A stretch of DNA of 64,000 bases from Mariniphaga sp041686935 (GTDB taxonomy: Bacteria > Bacteroidota > Bacteroidia > Bacteroidales > Prolixibacteraceae): the NCBI GenBank assembly GCA_041686935.1, contig JAWLCW010000004.1, forward strand, positions 186,001-250,000, written 5' to 3'. Shown here in pieces: positions 44,183 to 52,109 of this stretch. The number at the start of each line of letters is the position of its first letter. Within the stretch, counting starts at the first letter, position 1. The position numbers and the translations under genes were made by a program. A model generated the notes under the pieces. It was not told the origin of the DNA, did not search any database, and saw only the letters and a program-made list of their open reading frames with translations.

Positions 44183-45220
44183 CTATTTTGCTGAAAACAA
44201 ATTCACCTTCATTAAATACCTGTTTTTACGTTCAAGAATAATAAATTCGAGCAACAATAAAAACAATCCAATGGCAAAAAAGTATTGGAACTGGTCGTCG
44301 TATTCCGAATACACCAGGGTTTCCATCTCCTCTTTCTGCATTTTGTTGATTTCGTCGAAAAGGGCATTTAACCCAACCTGGGCGTTGTTTGCCCTAACGT
44401 AAATTCCGTTGCCTGAAGCTGCAATTTCTTCCAGGGTGGGTTCGTCGAGTTTGGTTATCACTACATTGCCATCGTTGTCGCGCATATAATCGGTTTGCCC
44501 GTTCCGAACAACCGGTATGGGCGAACCCTGTGGCAATCCCATGCCAATGGTATGCACAAAAATTCCGTTATTGGCGGCTTCCTGCGCTGCTGAAACCGGA
44601 TCGTCCTCATGGTTTTCTCCGTCGGTAATAATTACAATGGCTTTATTGGTTTCCCCGCCGGGTGTAAACGAGCGTATTGCCAGATTAATGGCGGCACCAA
44701 TGGCTGTTCCCTGCCTGGGAACTATCTGGGTATTCACCGCATCCAGAAACAGTTTGGCCGAATTGTAATCGGTAGTTATGGGCAACTGGGTATAAGCTTC
44801 GCCGGCAAATACAATCAACCCGATTTTATCATCTTTCATCCGGTCAACCATCCTCGAAATAGCCCGTTTTGCCCTCTCCAGCCGGTTGGGCTGAATGTCT
44901 TCGGCCAGCATACTGTTGGAAACATCGAGTGCAATGATGATTTCAACGCCTTCGCGTGTTAACTTTTTCAGTTTTGAACCAAACTGCGGACGTGCTGCTC
45001 CCACAATAAAAAATGCCAAAGCCAGCATAAGCAAAAAGAATTTGAAAAACGGCCTGTTTTTGGAGACAAATGGCATCAGTTCTTTTATGGTTTGCTGATT
45101 TCCAAAACGTTTTAATGCCCGTTTTCGCGCAAACCTTGCCCAGATAAAAAACAATGCAAGCAGCGGGATGATTAACAATCCCCATAAAAATTCGATATGT
45201 GCAAACCTGAACATTTCCAT
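44183..45220 (-). CDS. batB: BatB: VWA-domain membrane protein
   Basis: 345 residues. An N-terminal transmembrane pair (FLWGLLIIPLLALFFIW and FFKFFLLMLALAFFIVGAA), a von Willebrand A domain from about residue 90 with the MIDAS motif DVSNSML and later threonine and DGENHED, and a C-terminal transmembrane helix near residue 325. VWA domains bind a metal and partner acidic residue; BatA and BatB form a complex with MoxR-type ATPases. Eleven bases after batA. Confidence 0.9.
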   Translation of the reverse strand: MEMFRFAHIEFLWGLLIIPLLALFFIWARFARKRALKRFGNQQTIKELMPFVSKNRPFFKFFLLMLALAFFIVGAARPQFGSKLKKLTREGVEIIIALDVSNSMLAEDIQPNRLERAKRAISRMVDRMKDDKIGLIVFAGEAYTQLPITTDYNSAKLFLDAVNTQIVPRQGTAIGAAINLAIRSFTPGGETNKAIVIITDGENHEDDPVSAAQEAANNGIFVHTIGMGLPQGSPIPVVRNGQTDYMRDNDGNVVITKLDEPTLEEIAASGNGIYVRANNAQVGLNALFDEINKMQKEEMETLVYSEYDDQFQYFFAIGLFLLLLEFIILERKNRYLMKVNLFSAK

Positions 45221-45231
45221 TTTTTCAACTT

Positions 45232-46227
45232 TTAAGGTATGCTCCTGAACACGGTTGTCCGTAAAAAGAGGCTTAAAACCAGTAACAAAATTCCTGCCAT
45301 CGCAAAAGGTAAAAATTCTTCCGACCTGCGGCTGAATTCACGTACTTCGATTTTCGATTTTTCGAGCTGGTCAATTTCCCGGTAAATTTCTTCGAGTTTG
45401 GTATTACTGGTTGCCCTGAAGTACCTTCCGTCAGTTATCGAAGCAATTTCCCTGAGCATTTCTTCGTCAATTTTCACCTCAATATCGCGAAGTTGTGTGC
45501 CGTAGGGTGTTTGAACGGGATAAGGAGCAGTGCCAACCGTTCCTACACCAATGGTATAAACCCTGATGCCAAACGTTCGTGCAATTTCGGCTGCGGTAAG
45601 CGGGGCAATTTCGCCCATGTTGTTTTCGCCGTCGGTGAGCAGAATTACCACTCGGCTGATGGCGTCGCTGTCTTTTAACCGTGCCACGGCCGTTGCCAGC
45701 CCGTTACCAATGGCCGTTCCATCCTGAATCATGCCGGTTTGAATATCCTTGAACAGATTGAGCAATACGGCACGGTCTGTTGTCAGCGGAACCTGCGTAA
45801 ACGCTTCACCTGCAAAAACCACCAGTCCGATGCGATCGTACTGCCTGCCCGAAATGAATTCCATGGCCACTTTTTTTGCCGCTTCCAAACGGTCGGGTGT
45901 AAAATCTTTGGCCAGCATACTGGTTGAGATATCGAGCGAAATAACAATATCAATTCCTTCGGTAGTCACGTTTTCAAAATCGGCAGATGATTGCGGCCGC
46001 GCCAGAACTACCGTAAAGGCCGCAATGGCAATCATCTGCAACAAAAAAACCACATGCCGCAAATAATGCCTGATGGTTTTGGGAGCTTTAATTACCGGTG
46101 CTGTGGAAGAAATCCGGATGCTTGCGGTATTTCTTTTCTGCCTGAATACATACCAGGCTGTCATTGGCACAATCACCAGCAACAGGTAGAAAAATTCCGG
46201 GTTTTTAAATGTCAGTCCTTCAAACAT
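45232..46227 (-). CDS. batA: BatA: VWA-domain membrane protein
   Basis: 331 residues with the same plan as BatB: transmembrane helices near residues 10-25 and 55-80, the MIDAS motif SLDISTSML, TDGENNMGEIAP, and a terminal helix near residue 310. It is not a recent duplicate of BatB, since identity is limited to the VWA core. It lies six bases after the upstream membrane protein gene. Confidence 0.9.
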   Translation of the reverse strand: MFEGLTFKNPEFFYLLLVIVPMTAWYVFRQKRNTASIRISSTAPVIKAPKTIRHYLRHVVFLLQMIAIAAFTVVLARPQSSADFENVTTEGIDIVISLDISTSMLAKDFTPDRLEAAKKVAMEFISGRQYDRIGLVVFAGEAFTQVPLTTDRAVLLNLFKDIQTGMIQDGTAIGNGLATAVARLKDSDAISRVVILLTDGENNMGEIAPLTAAEIARTFGIRVYTIGVGTVGTAPYPVQTPYGTQLRDIEVKIDEEMLREIASITDGRYFRATSNTKLEEIYREIDQLEKSKIEVREFSRRSEEFLPFAMAGILLLVLSLFLRTTVFRSIP

Positions 46228-46233
46228 CCTTCT

Positions 46234-47238
46234 CTATTTAATTTCAACATCTTCTCCTTGTTCATCTCTTGTTTCATCGGGGGCTTCCGGTTTTTTTTCT
46301 TCCGGTTTGGTATCGTTTATAAAGAAATAGGCATTCACCAGTGTCATGTTGTCATCGTCGGGCGAGGTTTGGTATTTGGCAAACTTTACCAAATCGGCCA
46401 GTTTCAGTATTTGGCTGAGGTTTGCAAAGGTTTTGTCTTTCAGTAGTCCTTTTTGTCTTCTGAAACTTTCAATTGTCTCATCCGAAGTTTGTTCCATAGC
46501 CGGAATCTCAAAACGATCCTCGATGTATTTTCTGAGCGCTTCGGTAACCTCGCTGTAATATTGTTTTATTTTTCCCTGCTGCCATATTTTTTCCTTTTTT
46601 ATTCGATCGAGTTCGCGCAAGGCAATAATATGCGCAGGCTCCTTCGGCTTTTTCGGCAAAACAAAAATGGGCTGGTTGTTTTTCCTTCTTTTAATGGCAT
46701 AAAAAATAAAAAACAGAATGGCCAGGATGAGGATTGCTCCAAGAATGTATGGTATTACTTCCTTTAAAGTTACCGGTGCATCGTAGGGGTATTTTATGTC
46801 AGTAGGCCCGCGTGTGGTATCAATCTCCATGGAATAAACATTCAGGGTTACCCCGTTGGTGGGAATAGAGTCGAGCCTGTCGTCGAGGTCAATTTTAAAC
46901 CAGAATGGCGGAATGCGGTAAGAACCGCTGTCGAACGAAGTAATCAAAAACGATTGAATCTGTTTCTGATAGGTTTCGTCGTCCAGTTCGAAGGTGTCGG
47001 TTTCCGAACGGCTGAGTACTTCAATATATTCAGCCAGCGTGTCAGGAACATTCGGGAAAATAACATCCACATTTTTCGGGTGGTCGATTTCCAGAAACAG
47101 CTTCACCTGGTCGCCCAGCAAAATGTTGGTTGAATCGATGCTTGTAGTAGCTTTAATGCGCTGCGCATTTGCAGTAGCTGCAAGCAAAATCAGTACTAAA
47201 AATGAGCCTATTTTGGTTTTTAAATTCATCTTCATCAT
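46234..47238 (-). CDS. Bat-operon membrane protein (DUF4381-like)
   Basis: 334 residues with a signal peptide (ANAQ near residue 26). Residues 30-160 are a beta-sandwich (DSTNILLGDQVKLFLEI), a transmembrane helix follows near 165-190 (VIPYILGAILILAILFFIFYAI), then a cytosolic helical domain (IALRELDRIKKEKIWQQGKIKQYYSEVTEAL). The protein occupies the place of the DUF4381-like partner between DUF58 and BatA genes of other phyla. Starts within the stop of the DUF58 gene (ATGA-type overlap). Confidence 0.75.
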   Translation of the reverse strand: MMKMNLKTKIGSFLVLILLAATANAQRIKATTSIDSTNILLGDQVKLFLEIDHPKNVDVIFPNVPDTLAEYIEVLSRSETDTFELDDETYQKQIQSFLITSFDSGSYRIPPFWFKIDLDDRLDSIPTNGVTLNVYSMEIDTTRGPTDIKYPYDAPVTLKEVIPYILGAILILAILFFIFYAIKRRKNNQPIFVLPKKPKEPAHIIALRELDRIKKEKIWQQGKIKQYYSEVTEALRKYIEDRFEIPAMEQTSDETIESFRRQKGLLKDKTFANLSQILKLADLVKFAKYQTSPDDDNMTLVNAYFFINDTKPEEKKPEAPDETRDEQGEDVEIK

Positions 47239-48116
47239 TGTTTAACAGCCCTCTTCTTAAACAGGGTCATCAACGATTTTACATAGTCTTCGCGGGTGTT
47301 AATGGAAACGTAATCCACGCCGCATTTTTTGAACAGTGAATCGAGCCGGTTTATATGATTTTTCCAGAAATCGGAATAAATTTTCCGGATTTTGCGCGAA
47401 CTACTGTCCACCCAAACATATTTTCCGGATTCGGCATCTTTCAACTTAACCATTCCAATGGGTGGAAGCTCCCGCTCGCGGTCGTCATAAATTTTAAGCG
47501 CCACCACATCGTGTTTGTTGTTGGCAATGGAAAGGGTTAATTCCAACCCCGGATTATCGTCCATAAAATCGGAAATAACAAACGCCGTGCACCGTTTTTT
47601 AATGGCATTTGTCAGATATCGAACTGCCTGAGTGATGTCGGTTCCGGTATGTTCCGGTTGAAAATCGATCAACTCACGAATAATGCGTAAAATATGGCTT
47701 CTTCCTTTTTTGGGCGGAATGAATTTTTCAATGGTGTCGGAAAAGAAAATCACCCCGATTTTATCGTTGTTCTGAATGGCAGAAAAAGAGAGGATGGCTG
47801 AAATTTCAGTAATCACGTTCTTTTTCATTTTTTCGAATGTTCCGAAATCACGCGAACCGCTCACATCGATGAGCAGCATTACAGTGAGTTCTCTTTCCTC
47901 CTCGAAAATTTTTACGTAGGGATGGTTGTAGCGCGCGGTGACGTTCCAGTCGATGCTGCGAATATCGTCGCCAAACTGGTATTCGCGCACTTCCGAAAAT
48001 GCCATACCGCGCCCTTTAAAGGCGCTGTGGTATTCACCGGCAAAAATATTCCGCGACAGTCCCCGCGTTTTAATTTCAATTTTCCGAACTTTTTTTAGTA
48101 ATTCACTCGTCTCCAT
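47235..48116 (-). CDS. DUF58 protein (VWA-like) of the moxR-bat operon
   Basis: 293 residues from the ATG at 48116 (METSELLKKVRKIEIKTRG); a longer frame from 48188 would read through a repeat array and is rejected. FKGRGMAFSEVREYQFGDDIRSIDWNVTAR is the DUF58 signature. The C-terminal half is a VWA-like domain with MLLIDVSGSRDFG as the metal motif. It usually acts together with MoxR in assembling a membrane or cell-envelope complex. Confidence 0.9.
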   Translation of the reverse strand: METSELLKKVRKIEIKTRGLSRNIFAGEYHSAFKGRGMAFSEVREYQFGDDIRSIDWNVTARYNHPYVKIFEEERELTVMLLIDVSGSRDFGTFEKMKKNVITEISAILSFSAIQNNDKIGVIFFSDTIEKFIPPKKGRSHILRIIRELIDFQPEHTGTDITQAVRYLTNAIKKRCTAFVISDFMDDNPGLELTLSIANNKHDVVALKIYDDRERELPPIGMVKLKDAESGKYVWVDSSSRKIRKIYSDFWKNHINRLDSLFKKCGVDYVSINTREDYVKSLMTLFKKRAVKQ

Positions 48117-48121
48117 GGGAA

Positions 48122-48198
48122 AAGTTTCAAGTTTCGGGTTTCGGGTTCCGGGTTGTTCAAAGTGAAACATGCAACCAGTAACCAGCAACCAGCAACCG
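48122..48198. repeat. Heptanucleotide repeat array, 11 units, mirror-symmetric
   Basis: Exactly 77 bases, eleven consecutive 7-base units, filling the moxR-DUF58 gap. The first five units are variants of GGGTTTC (AAGTTTC, AAGTTTC, GGGTTTC, GGGTTCC, GGGTTGT). The last four are variants of GCAACCA, which reads TGGTTGC on the other strand. Two degenerate units lie between. Orientation thus flips in the middle without loss of the 7-base phase. Confidence 0.65.
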
Positions 48199-48200
48199 GA

Positions 48201-49196
48201 TTATGGTACTTCAACCGTATTCAGAATATCTGTAATAATATCTTCCGAAGTAATGTTGTTGGCTTCTGCCTCGTAGCTCAGCCCCAGGCGGTGGCGCAAT
48301 ACATCGCGGCAAACAGCCCGCACATCTTCCGGAATCACGTATCCGCGCCGTTTGATAAAGGCAAAAGCTTTGGCCGCCTGTGCCAGACTGATTCCAGCCC
48401 TTGGCGAAGCCCCGTAAGAAATCATTTCCTGGTATTTTTCCAGTTGGTACTGTTGCGGCTCGCGTGTAGCAAATACAATGTCAACGATATAATTCTGAAT
48501 TTTTTCGTCGATGTAAACATCTTTTACCACCTCGCGGGCTTTTAAAATATCCTGCGGATTTAAAATGGGCGATGTTTCAGGAAACTGTTTCAGCAGGTTC
48601 TGGTTTATAATCAATCGTTCCTCCTCTTTGGTTGGGTAGTTTATCACCACTTTCAGCATGAAACGGTCAACCTGTGCCTCGGGCAACGGATAGGTTCCCT
48701 CTTGTTCGATGGGGTTTTGTGTGGCCATCACCAAAAAAGGTTCATCCAGTTTAAAGGTTGCATCGCTGATTGTAATCTGTCGTTCCTGCATGGCCTCGAG
48801 CAGTGCCGACTGTACTTTTGCCGGCGCCCGGTTAATCTCGTCGGCCAAAATGAAGTTGGCGAAAATGGGCCCTTTTTTAATGGAAAACTCCTCTTTTTTC
48901 TGACTGTAAATCATGGTTCCCAGCAAGTCGGCCGGGAGCAGGTCGGGCGTAAACTGTATGCGCGCGAACTTGGCGCTGATGGTGTTGGCCAGCGATTTTA
49001 TGGCCAGCGTTTTCGCCAGCCCGGGAACACCTTCCAGCAAAATGTGTCCGTTGGAAAGCAGGCCAATCAGCAAACTTTCCACCAGATGTTTTTGCCCAAC
49101 AATCACTTTGTTCATCTCCAGGGTAACCATGTCAACAAACGAACTTTCCTGTTGTATCCGTTCGTTCAGTTCTTTAATATCCACCGTCTGATTCAT
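48201..49196 (-). CDS. MoxR-family AAA ATPase
   Basis: 331 residues. GVPGLAKTLAIKSL near residue 57 is Walker A, FILADEINRAPAKVQSALLEA near 113 Walker B, MATQNPIEQEGTYPLPEAQ the sensor and Arg-finger region. The C-terminal lid has GASPRAGISLAQAAKAFAF. MoxR ATPases act as chaperones with VWA proteins. First gene of the nine-gene operon. No perfect TAnnTTTG box precedes it; TTACTTTG in the 5' region is one base off. Confidence 0.92.
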   Translation of the reverse strand: MNQTVDIKELNERIQQESSFVDMVTLEMNKVIVGQKHLVESLLIGLLSNGHILLEGVPGLAKTLAIKSLANTISAKFARIQFTPDLLPADLLGTMIYSQKKEEFSIKKGPIFANFILADEINRAPAKVQSALLEAMQERQITISDATFKLDEPFLVMATQNPIEQEGTYPLPEAQVDRFMLKVVINYPTKEEERLIINQNLLKQFPETSPILNPQDILKAREVVKDVYIDEKIQNYIVDIVFATREPQQYQLEKYQEMISYGASPRAGISLAQAAKAFAFIKRRGYVIPEDVRAVCRDVLRHRLGLSYEAEANNITSEDIITDILNTVEVP

Positions 49197-49389
49197 ATCA
49201 ATTTTTTGTATTCTTAATGTTTTCGATTTGTTTTATTTGCGGCAATTTAACGCCATTTTTTGAGTGCACGAATTTAAACGATTGCAAAGTAAAAAACCTT
49301 TATATTTTGTTAAAATATATTAAGCTTCTGATTGCATGCCTTGGTATAATCCGGTTTAACGTTTTAAATTGTTTGAGAACCTTGATATG

Positions 49390-49695
49390 TTAGTGTTCCA
49401 TGTTTTTCCATAAATCAGGGTTTCGGCTTGTATGAAAAAGGGCTTCAACTTAACCTGTTTTGGCATGTTCGTTTATACAGTAATGCACCAGATAAGGAAA
49501 TTTTTCAATACGCATACATCGGACATCGTCATATTTTACAGCATTATGGAAAGCGGAAGTTGAAAGTTTAGCTGTTTGATTTCTGATATTGTTAAAAAGT
49601 ATGTCGCCTAAACCAGTCTTTTTTTCGTTGTACCAATCAACAGCCTGAGCAATGTCATCAAAGAAGTCTGGGTTATATTCTACTGTGAAATTCAT
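49390..49695 (-). pseudogene. ParE/RelE-type toxin gene broken by a nonsense codon
   Basis: The open part (49450-49695, 81 codons) reads MNFTVEYNPDFFDDIAQAVD, FNNIRNQTAKL and CMRIEKFPYLVHYCI, a ParE/RelE toxin. It ends at TAA (49450-49452). Directly behind the stop, in the same frame, VEALFHTSRNPDLWKNMEH follows to a TAA at 49390. VxALFHTSRNP is the conserved last strand of this toxin family and carries catalytic or structural residues. Full length would be 101 residues, normal for the family. The toxin is therefore truncated by a single base change, unless the stop is read through. Confidence 0.75.
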
Positions 49696-49732
49696 ACTAT
49701 CAAAACTGTTTACTTTTTGCGGTAAAGTATGG

Positions 49733-49806
49733 AACCTGCCCGACTAAAATGGTCAGGAGGGCTCGCATGTCCCGATTGCTATCGGGATTAATTATACACC
49801 CGGGTG
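49733..49806. repeat. Palindromic REP-like element between antitoxin and toxin
   Basis: Contains TCCCGAT-TGCT-ATCGGGA (perfect 7-base arms, 49774-49791 approximately), the palindrome CACCCGGGTG at its right end, and a bulged GCCC...GGGC stem at its left. It fills most of a 131-base gap where antitoxin and toxin genes usually touch, so it was probably inserted. An open frame at 49700-49894 running through it is not a credible gene. Confidence 0.5.
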
Positions 49807-49826
49807 AAATTTTTTTCATGCTCGTT

Positions 49827-50078
49827 TCATTTGCGGACAGCCATTTTACGTTCAATGTCATCCCAGGAAAGATACCTGTCAGGGTTGTTTTCATATTTTT
49901 TTATTCGCTCCCGAACTGCTTGTTTTTGTTCTTCGGTAATTACCAAATCCTCATAGCTTTGTTCTGTCAACAGAACATCACTGAGTTGCTGTTTCTCGGA
50001 AGGTGACAGTTGCTTCACAATTTCAAGAACCTGTTTAAAACTGAGCGGTATTTTTAATTGAACATACTGTGAATTCAT
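49827..50078 (-). CDS. Antitoxin-like protein
   Basis: 83 residues from the ATG at 50078 (MNSQYVQLKIPLSFKQVLE); a start at 50129 would add 17 unconvincing residues. KQLSPSEKQQLSDVLL and a C-terminal ERIKKYENNPDRYLSWDDIERKM resemble addiction-module components, where the C-terminal part wraps the toxin. It precedes the broken ParE-like gene on the same strand. The antitoxin itself appears intact. Confidence 0.65.
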   Translation of the reverse strand: MNSQYVQLKIPLSFKQVLEIVKQLSPSEKQQLSDVLLTEQSYEDLVITEEQKQAVRERIKKYENNPDRYLSWDDIERKMAVRK

Positions 50079-50187
50079 AGTAATCAATTTTAAAGTATTT
50101 GTGCTTACCATTATCGCAAATTTAGTCAATAATTGGTTATAAATTTTATCATGTTATCCGGAAACCTAATTTATCAGGAACCGGGAA

Positions 50188-50219
50188 ATAAAAAAGGCTG
50201 CCATTTTTAGACAGCCCTT
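50188..50219 (-). terminator. Intrinsic terminator of hsp20
   Basis: On the minus strand a 10-pair stem (two G-U pairs) with a 7-base loop between 50219 and 50193 is followed by TTTTATTT. It begins eight bases after the stop codon. Confidence 0.7.
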
Positions 50220-50227
50220 AGTTTCCA

Positions 50228-50668
50228 TTACGAAATTTTAATTTCTCTTGCCGGCTTGGGCTTCACTTCTTCCCGTTTGGGAAGTTTCACGTTCAGTATG
50301 CCATCAGCGTAAGCAGCGCTTATTTTGTCGCTGTCCACATCGTTGTGCGGAACAGTGAATGAACGCTGGAACGAACGATAGCTGAATTCCCTCCGGGTGT
50401 AATTGTCTTCATTTTCTTTCTTTTCTTCTTGTTTTTCAGAAGAAATGGTAAGCACATTGTTCTGGAAATTGACTTTAAAGTCTTTTTTTGTCATTCCCGG
50501 AGCTGCAACTTCCAAAATGTACTCGTCATCGGTTTCTTTTACGTTTACAGCAGGCAATGAGTTGTTTGGACCGGAAAAATTAGTAAGGTTCCAGTCCATT
50601 AAGTCGCTGTTTAAAAACCTGTCGAATAACGACGGGAAATTGCTTTCTGATCTTCTTGCAAGTGTCAT
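50228..50668 (-). CDS. Hsp20/alpha-crystallin small heat shock protein
   Basis: 146 residues. The alpha-crystallin domain covers about residues 35-130: LPAVNVKETDDEYILEVAAPG, KKDFKVNFQNNVLTISSEK, RSFQRSFTVPHNDVDSDKIS, and AYADGILNVKLPKRE with the conserved A-x-x-x-G-x-L. The C-terminal IKIS is a weak IxI anchor. A chaperone that holds unfolding proteins. The 5' end has a strong Shine-Dalgarno sequence. Confidence 0.9.
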   Translation of the reverse strand: MTLARRSESNFPSLFDRFLNSDLMDWNLTNFSGPNNSLPAVNVKETDDEYILEVAAPGMTKKDFKVNFQNNVLTISSEKQEEKKENEDNYTRREFSYRSFQRSFTVPHNDVDSDKISAAYADGILNVKLPKREEVKPKPAREIKIS

Positions 50669-50675
50669 GGCTAAA

Positions 50676-50684
50676 TCCTCCTTT
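50676..50684 (-). promoter_or_regulatory. Strong Shine-Dalgarno sequence of hsp20
   Basis: AAAGGAGGA on the minus strand, seven bases before the ATG; canonical and rare in this window. Confidence 0.65.
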
Positions 50685-50866
50685 AATTTTTAAGTTAAAC
50701 ATTGTTTTAATTTCTGTTGATATACCATCAAACAAAATACCACGGACAAAAATGTGCCATTTTTAAGGGATTAAATGCCTGAATGACAGTGGCAGTAGGT
50801 GCTGTTTATAAAAATTTTTGATTTTCAGAAAAATAGAGTGTGACAAATTTTCAGGGATTTTTCTGT

Positions 50867-50874
50867 TATTTTTG
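50867..50874 (+). promoter_or_regulatory. -7 box of truA
   Basis: TATTTTTG matches TAnnTTTG and lies 23 bases before the truA ATG. No good TTTG at 19 bases upstream. Confidence 0.4.
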
Positions 50875-50896
50875 AAGTTGAAAACAAAACAGAAAA

Positions 50897-51664
50897 ATGC
50901 AACGCTATTTTGTTCAACTCCGATTTAAAGGAACCCGTTACCACGGCTGGCAGATTCAGCCCAATGCAGTTTCTGTGCAGGAGGTTGTGGAAAAAGCGTT
51001 TTCTACCATTTTAAGGGAAGAAATTTCAGTGGTGGGAGCCGGACGCACCGACACAGGCGTTCATGCATCTTTTTATGTATTGCATTTCGATACTTCAGAA
51101 GAAATTCAGGATTGTAAGAAACTGGTGTTTCGGTTAAACAGTTATTTGCCTGCCGATATTGCCGTTCAAAAAATATGGCCGGTGCCAAAAGATGCACATG
51201 CACGATTCAGTGCCATTTCGCGAACCTACCATTATTATATTACCACCGAAAAAAATCCGTTTCAAACCGAAACTGCATTTTGTTATCGCGGAAAACCGGA
51301 TGTGGCAAAAATGAACGAAGCCGCAGAAATTCTTTTTGAATTCGATGATTTCACCAGTTTCAGCCGGTTGCATACCGATGTAAAAACCAATTTGTGCAAA
51401 ATATATCAGGCCGAATGGGAAATGGAAGGGGAGATACTGGTTTTTAAAATAAAGGCCGATCGTTTTTTGCGAAATATGGTTCGGGCCATTGTGGGAACGC
51501 TGCTCGAAGTGGGTAAAGGAAAACTTTCTTTGGAAGGTTTCAGGAAAATTATTGAAAAAAAGGACAGAAAAACAGCGGGTACTTCGGCACCGGCTCAGGG
51601 ACTTTTTTTAGTAGATGTGGAATATCCGGCGGATATGGTTTCAGTATTTCAAAAGGGAACATGA
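50897..51664 (+). CDS. truA: tRNA pseudouridine synthase A
   Basis: 255 residues. RFKGTRYHGWQIQPNAVSVQ opens the protein and GAGRTDTGVHA contains the catalytic Asp52. YHYYIT and FLRNMVRAIVGTLLEVGKG are conserved TruA blocks. It isomerises uridines 38-40 in tRNA anticodon stems. Normal length. Monocistronic as judged from its neighbours: hsp20 is divergent and the downstream 445 bases hold repeats. Confidence 0.95.
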   Translation: MQRYFVQLRFKGTRYHGWQIQPNAVSVQEVVEKAFSTILREEISVVGAGRTDTGVHASFYVLHFDTSEEIQDCKKLVFRLNSYLPADIAVQKIWPVPKDAHARFSAISRTYHYYITTEKNPFQTETAFCYRGKPDVAKMNEAAEILFEFDDFTSFSRLHTDVKTNLCKIYQAEWEMEGEILVFKIKADRFLRNMVRAIVGTLLEVGKGKLSLEGFRKIIEKKDRKTAGTSAPAQGLFLVDVEYPADMVSVFQKGT

Positions 51665-51709
51665 ATATAAATTGTTTCAGCTTGTCGTTTTTTTGATTGG
51701 GAATTAACT

Positions 51710-51726
51710 CCTCTCCTTTGGAGAGG
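51710..51726 (+). repeat. CCTCTCC/GGAGAGG hairpin
   Basis: Perfect 7-base arms around TTT, 46 bases after truA, followed by a partial third copy (GGGAGAGG). Hairpins of this form recur between genes in many Bacteroidota. No T-run follows, so it is probably an interspersed repeat rather than a terminator. Confidence 0.45.
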
Positions 51727-51741
51727 TTGGGAGAGGCCCAT

Positions 51742-51826
51742 AAAAAAAGGACGGGTCAGCACCCATCCTTTTCATCTAACTAAACCAATAAAACTAATCA
51801 AACCTAAACCTATGAACTAAAACTAT
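51742..51826 (-). ncRNA. Candidate small RNA, copy 1 of a tandem pair
   Basis: A -7 box TATCTTTG (minus strand, 51838-51831) is followed by about 50 bases nearly free of C, rich in GGTTTAG-like repeats, then an 11-base stem (arms 51771-51761 and 51756-51746), a 4-base loop and seven T. This forms a promoter-leader-terminator unit of about 85 nt with no credible reading frame. One position of the stem is mismatched on the plus strand (C-A) but forms a G-U pair on the minus strand, supporting this orientation. Confidence 0.5.
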
Positions 51827-51902
51827 GCTGCAAAGATAAGTACAGTTTTCTGTTTTTGAGTTAAGAGAATGTTAATATGAGTGTTATTAAATATTTTTTA
51901 AC
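51749..51902. repeat. Direct repeat, copy 1 (about 154 bp)
   Basis: Repeated at 51945-52098 with an offset of 196 bases. The first 92 bases differ at only three positions, all in the hairpin. The remaining 62 bases, which lie upstream of the promoter on the minus strand, are more diverged but share GTTAAGAGAATGTTAA and TTAACA motifs. Confidence 0.8.
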
Positions 51903-51937
51903 AGTTCGATGGCAAAAATGGAATAAAATGGCAAAAA

Positions 51938-52022
51938 TAAAAAAGGACAGGTCAACACCCGTCCTTTTCATCTAACTAAACCAATAAAACTAATCAAACC
52001 TAAACCTATGAACTAAAACTAT
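51938..52022 (-). ncRNA. Candidate small RNA, copy 2 of a tandem pair
   Basis: Same plan as copy 1: TATCTTTG at 52034-52027 on the minus strand, a C-poor leader, an 11-base stem (arms 51967-51957 and 51952-51942) and six T followed by A and five T. The stem again has one mismatch on the plus strand (A-C), which becomes U-G on the minus strand, at a different position from copy 1. It lies 75 bases after the floA stop codon and could also end the floA transcript. Confidence 0.5.
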
Positions 52023-52098
52023 GCTGCAAAGATAAGGTCGGATTTTCAATTTTGGGTTAAGAGAATGTTAAAAAAAATGTTGTTAAACATTTCTTAAC
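51945..52098. repeat. Direct repeat, copy 2 (about 154 bp)
   Basis: Partner of 51749-51902. It begins 11 bases beyond the floA stop codon. Conserved TTAAC/GTTAA motifs lie 20-70 bases upstream of the -7 box on the minus strand, where a regulator could bind. Confidence 0.8.
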
Positions 52099-52109
52099 AA
52101 ATTGATTTT

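Noticed and set aside
48117..48188. N-terminal extension of the DUF58 protein up to 48188
   Set aside because: The extra 24 residues are encoded by the heptamer array and are absent from the usual DUF58 start; METSELL at 48116 fits better.
49700..49894. Open frame of 64 codons between antitoxin and toxin
   Set aside because: It overlaps the antitoxin 3' end and reads through the palindromic element.
51749..52098. Two-copy repeat considered as a CRISPR fragment
   Set aside because: Repeats are about 154 bases, only two, the spacing is occupied by low-complexity DNA, and no cas genes are present.
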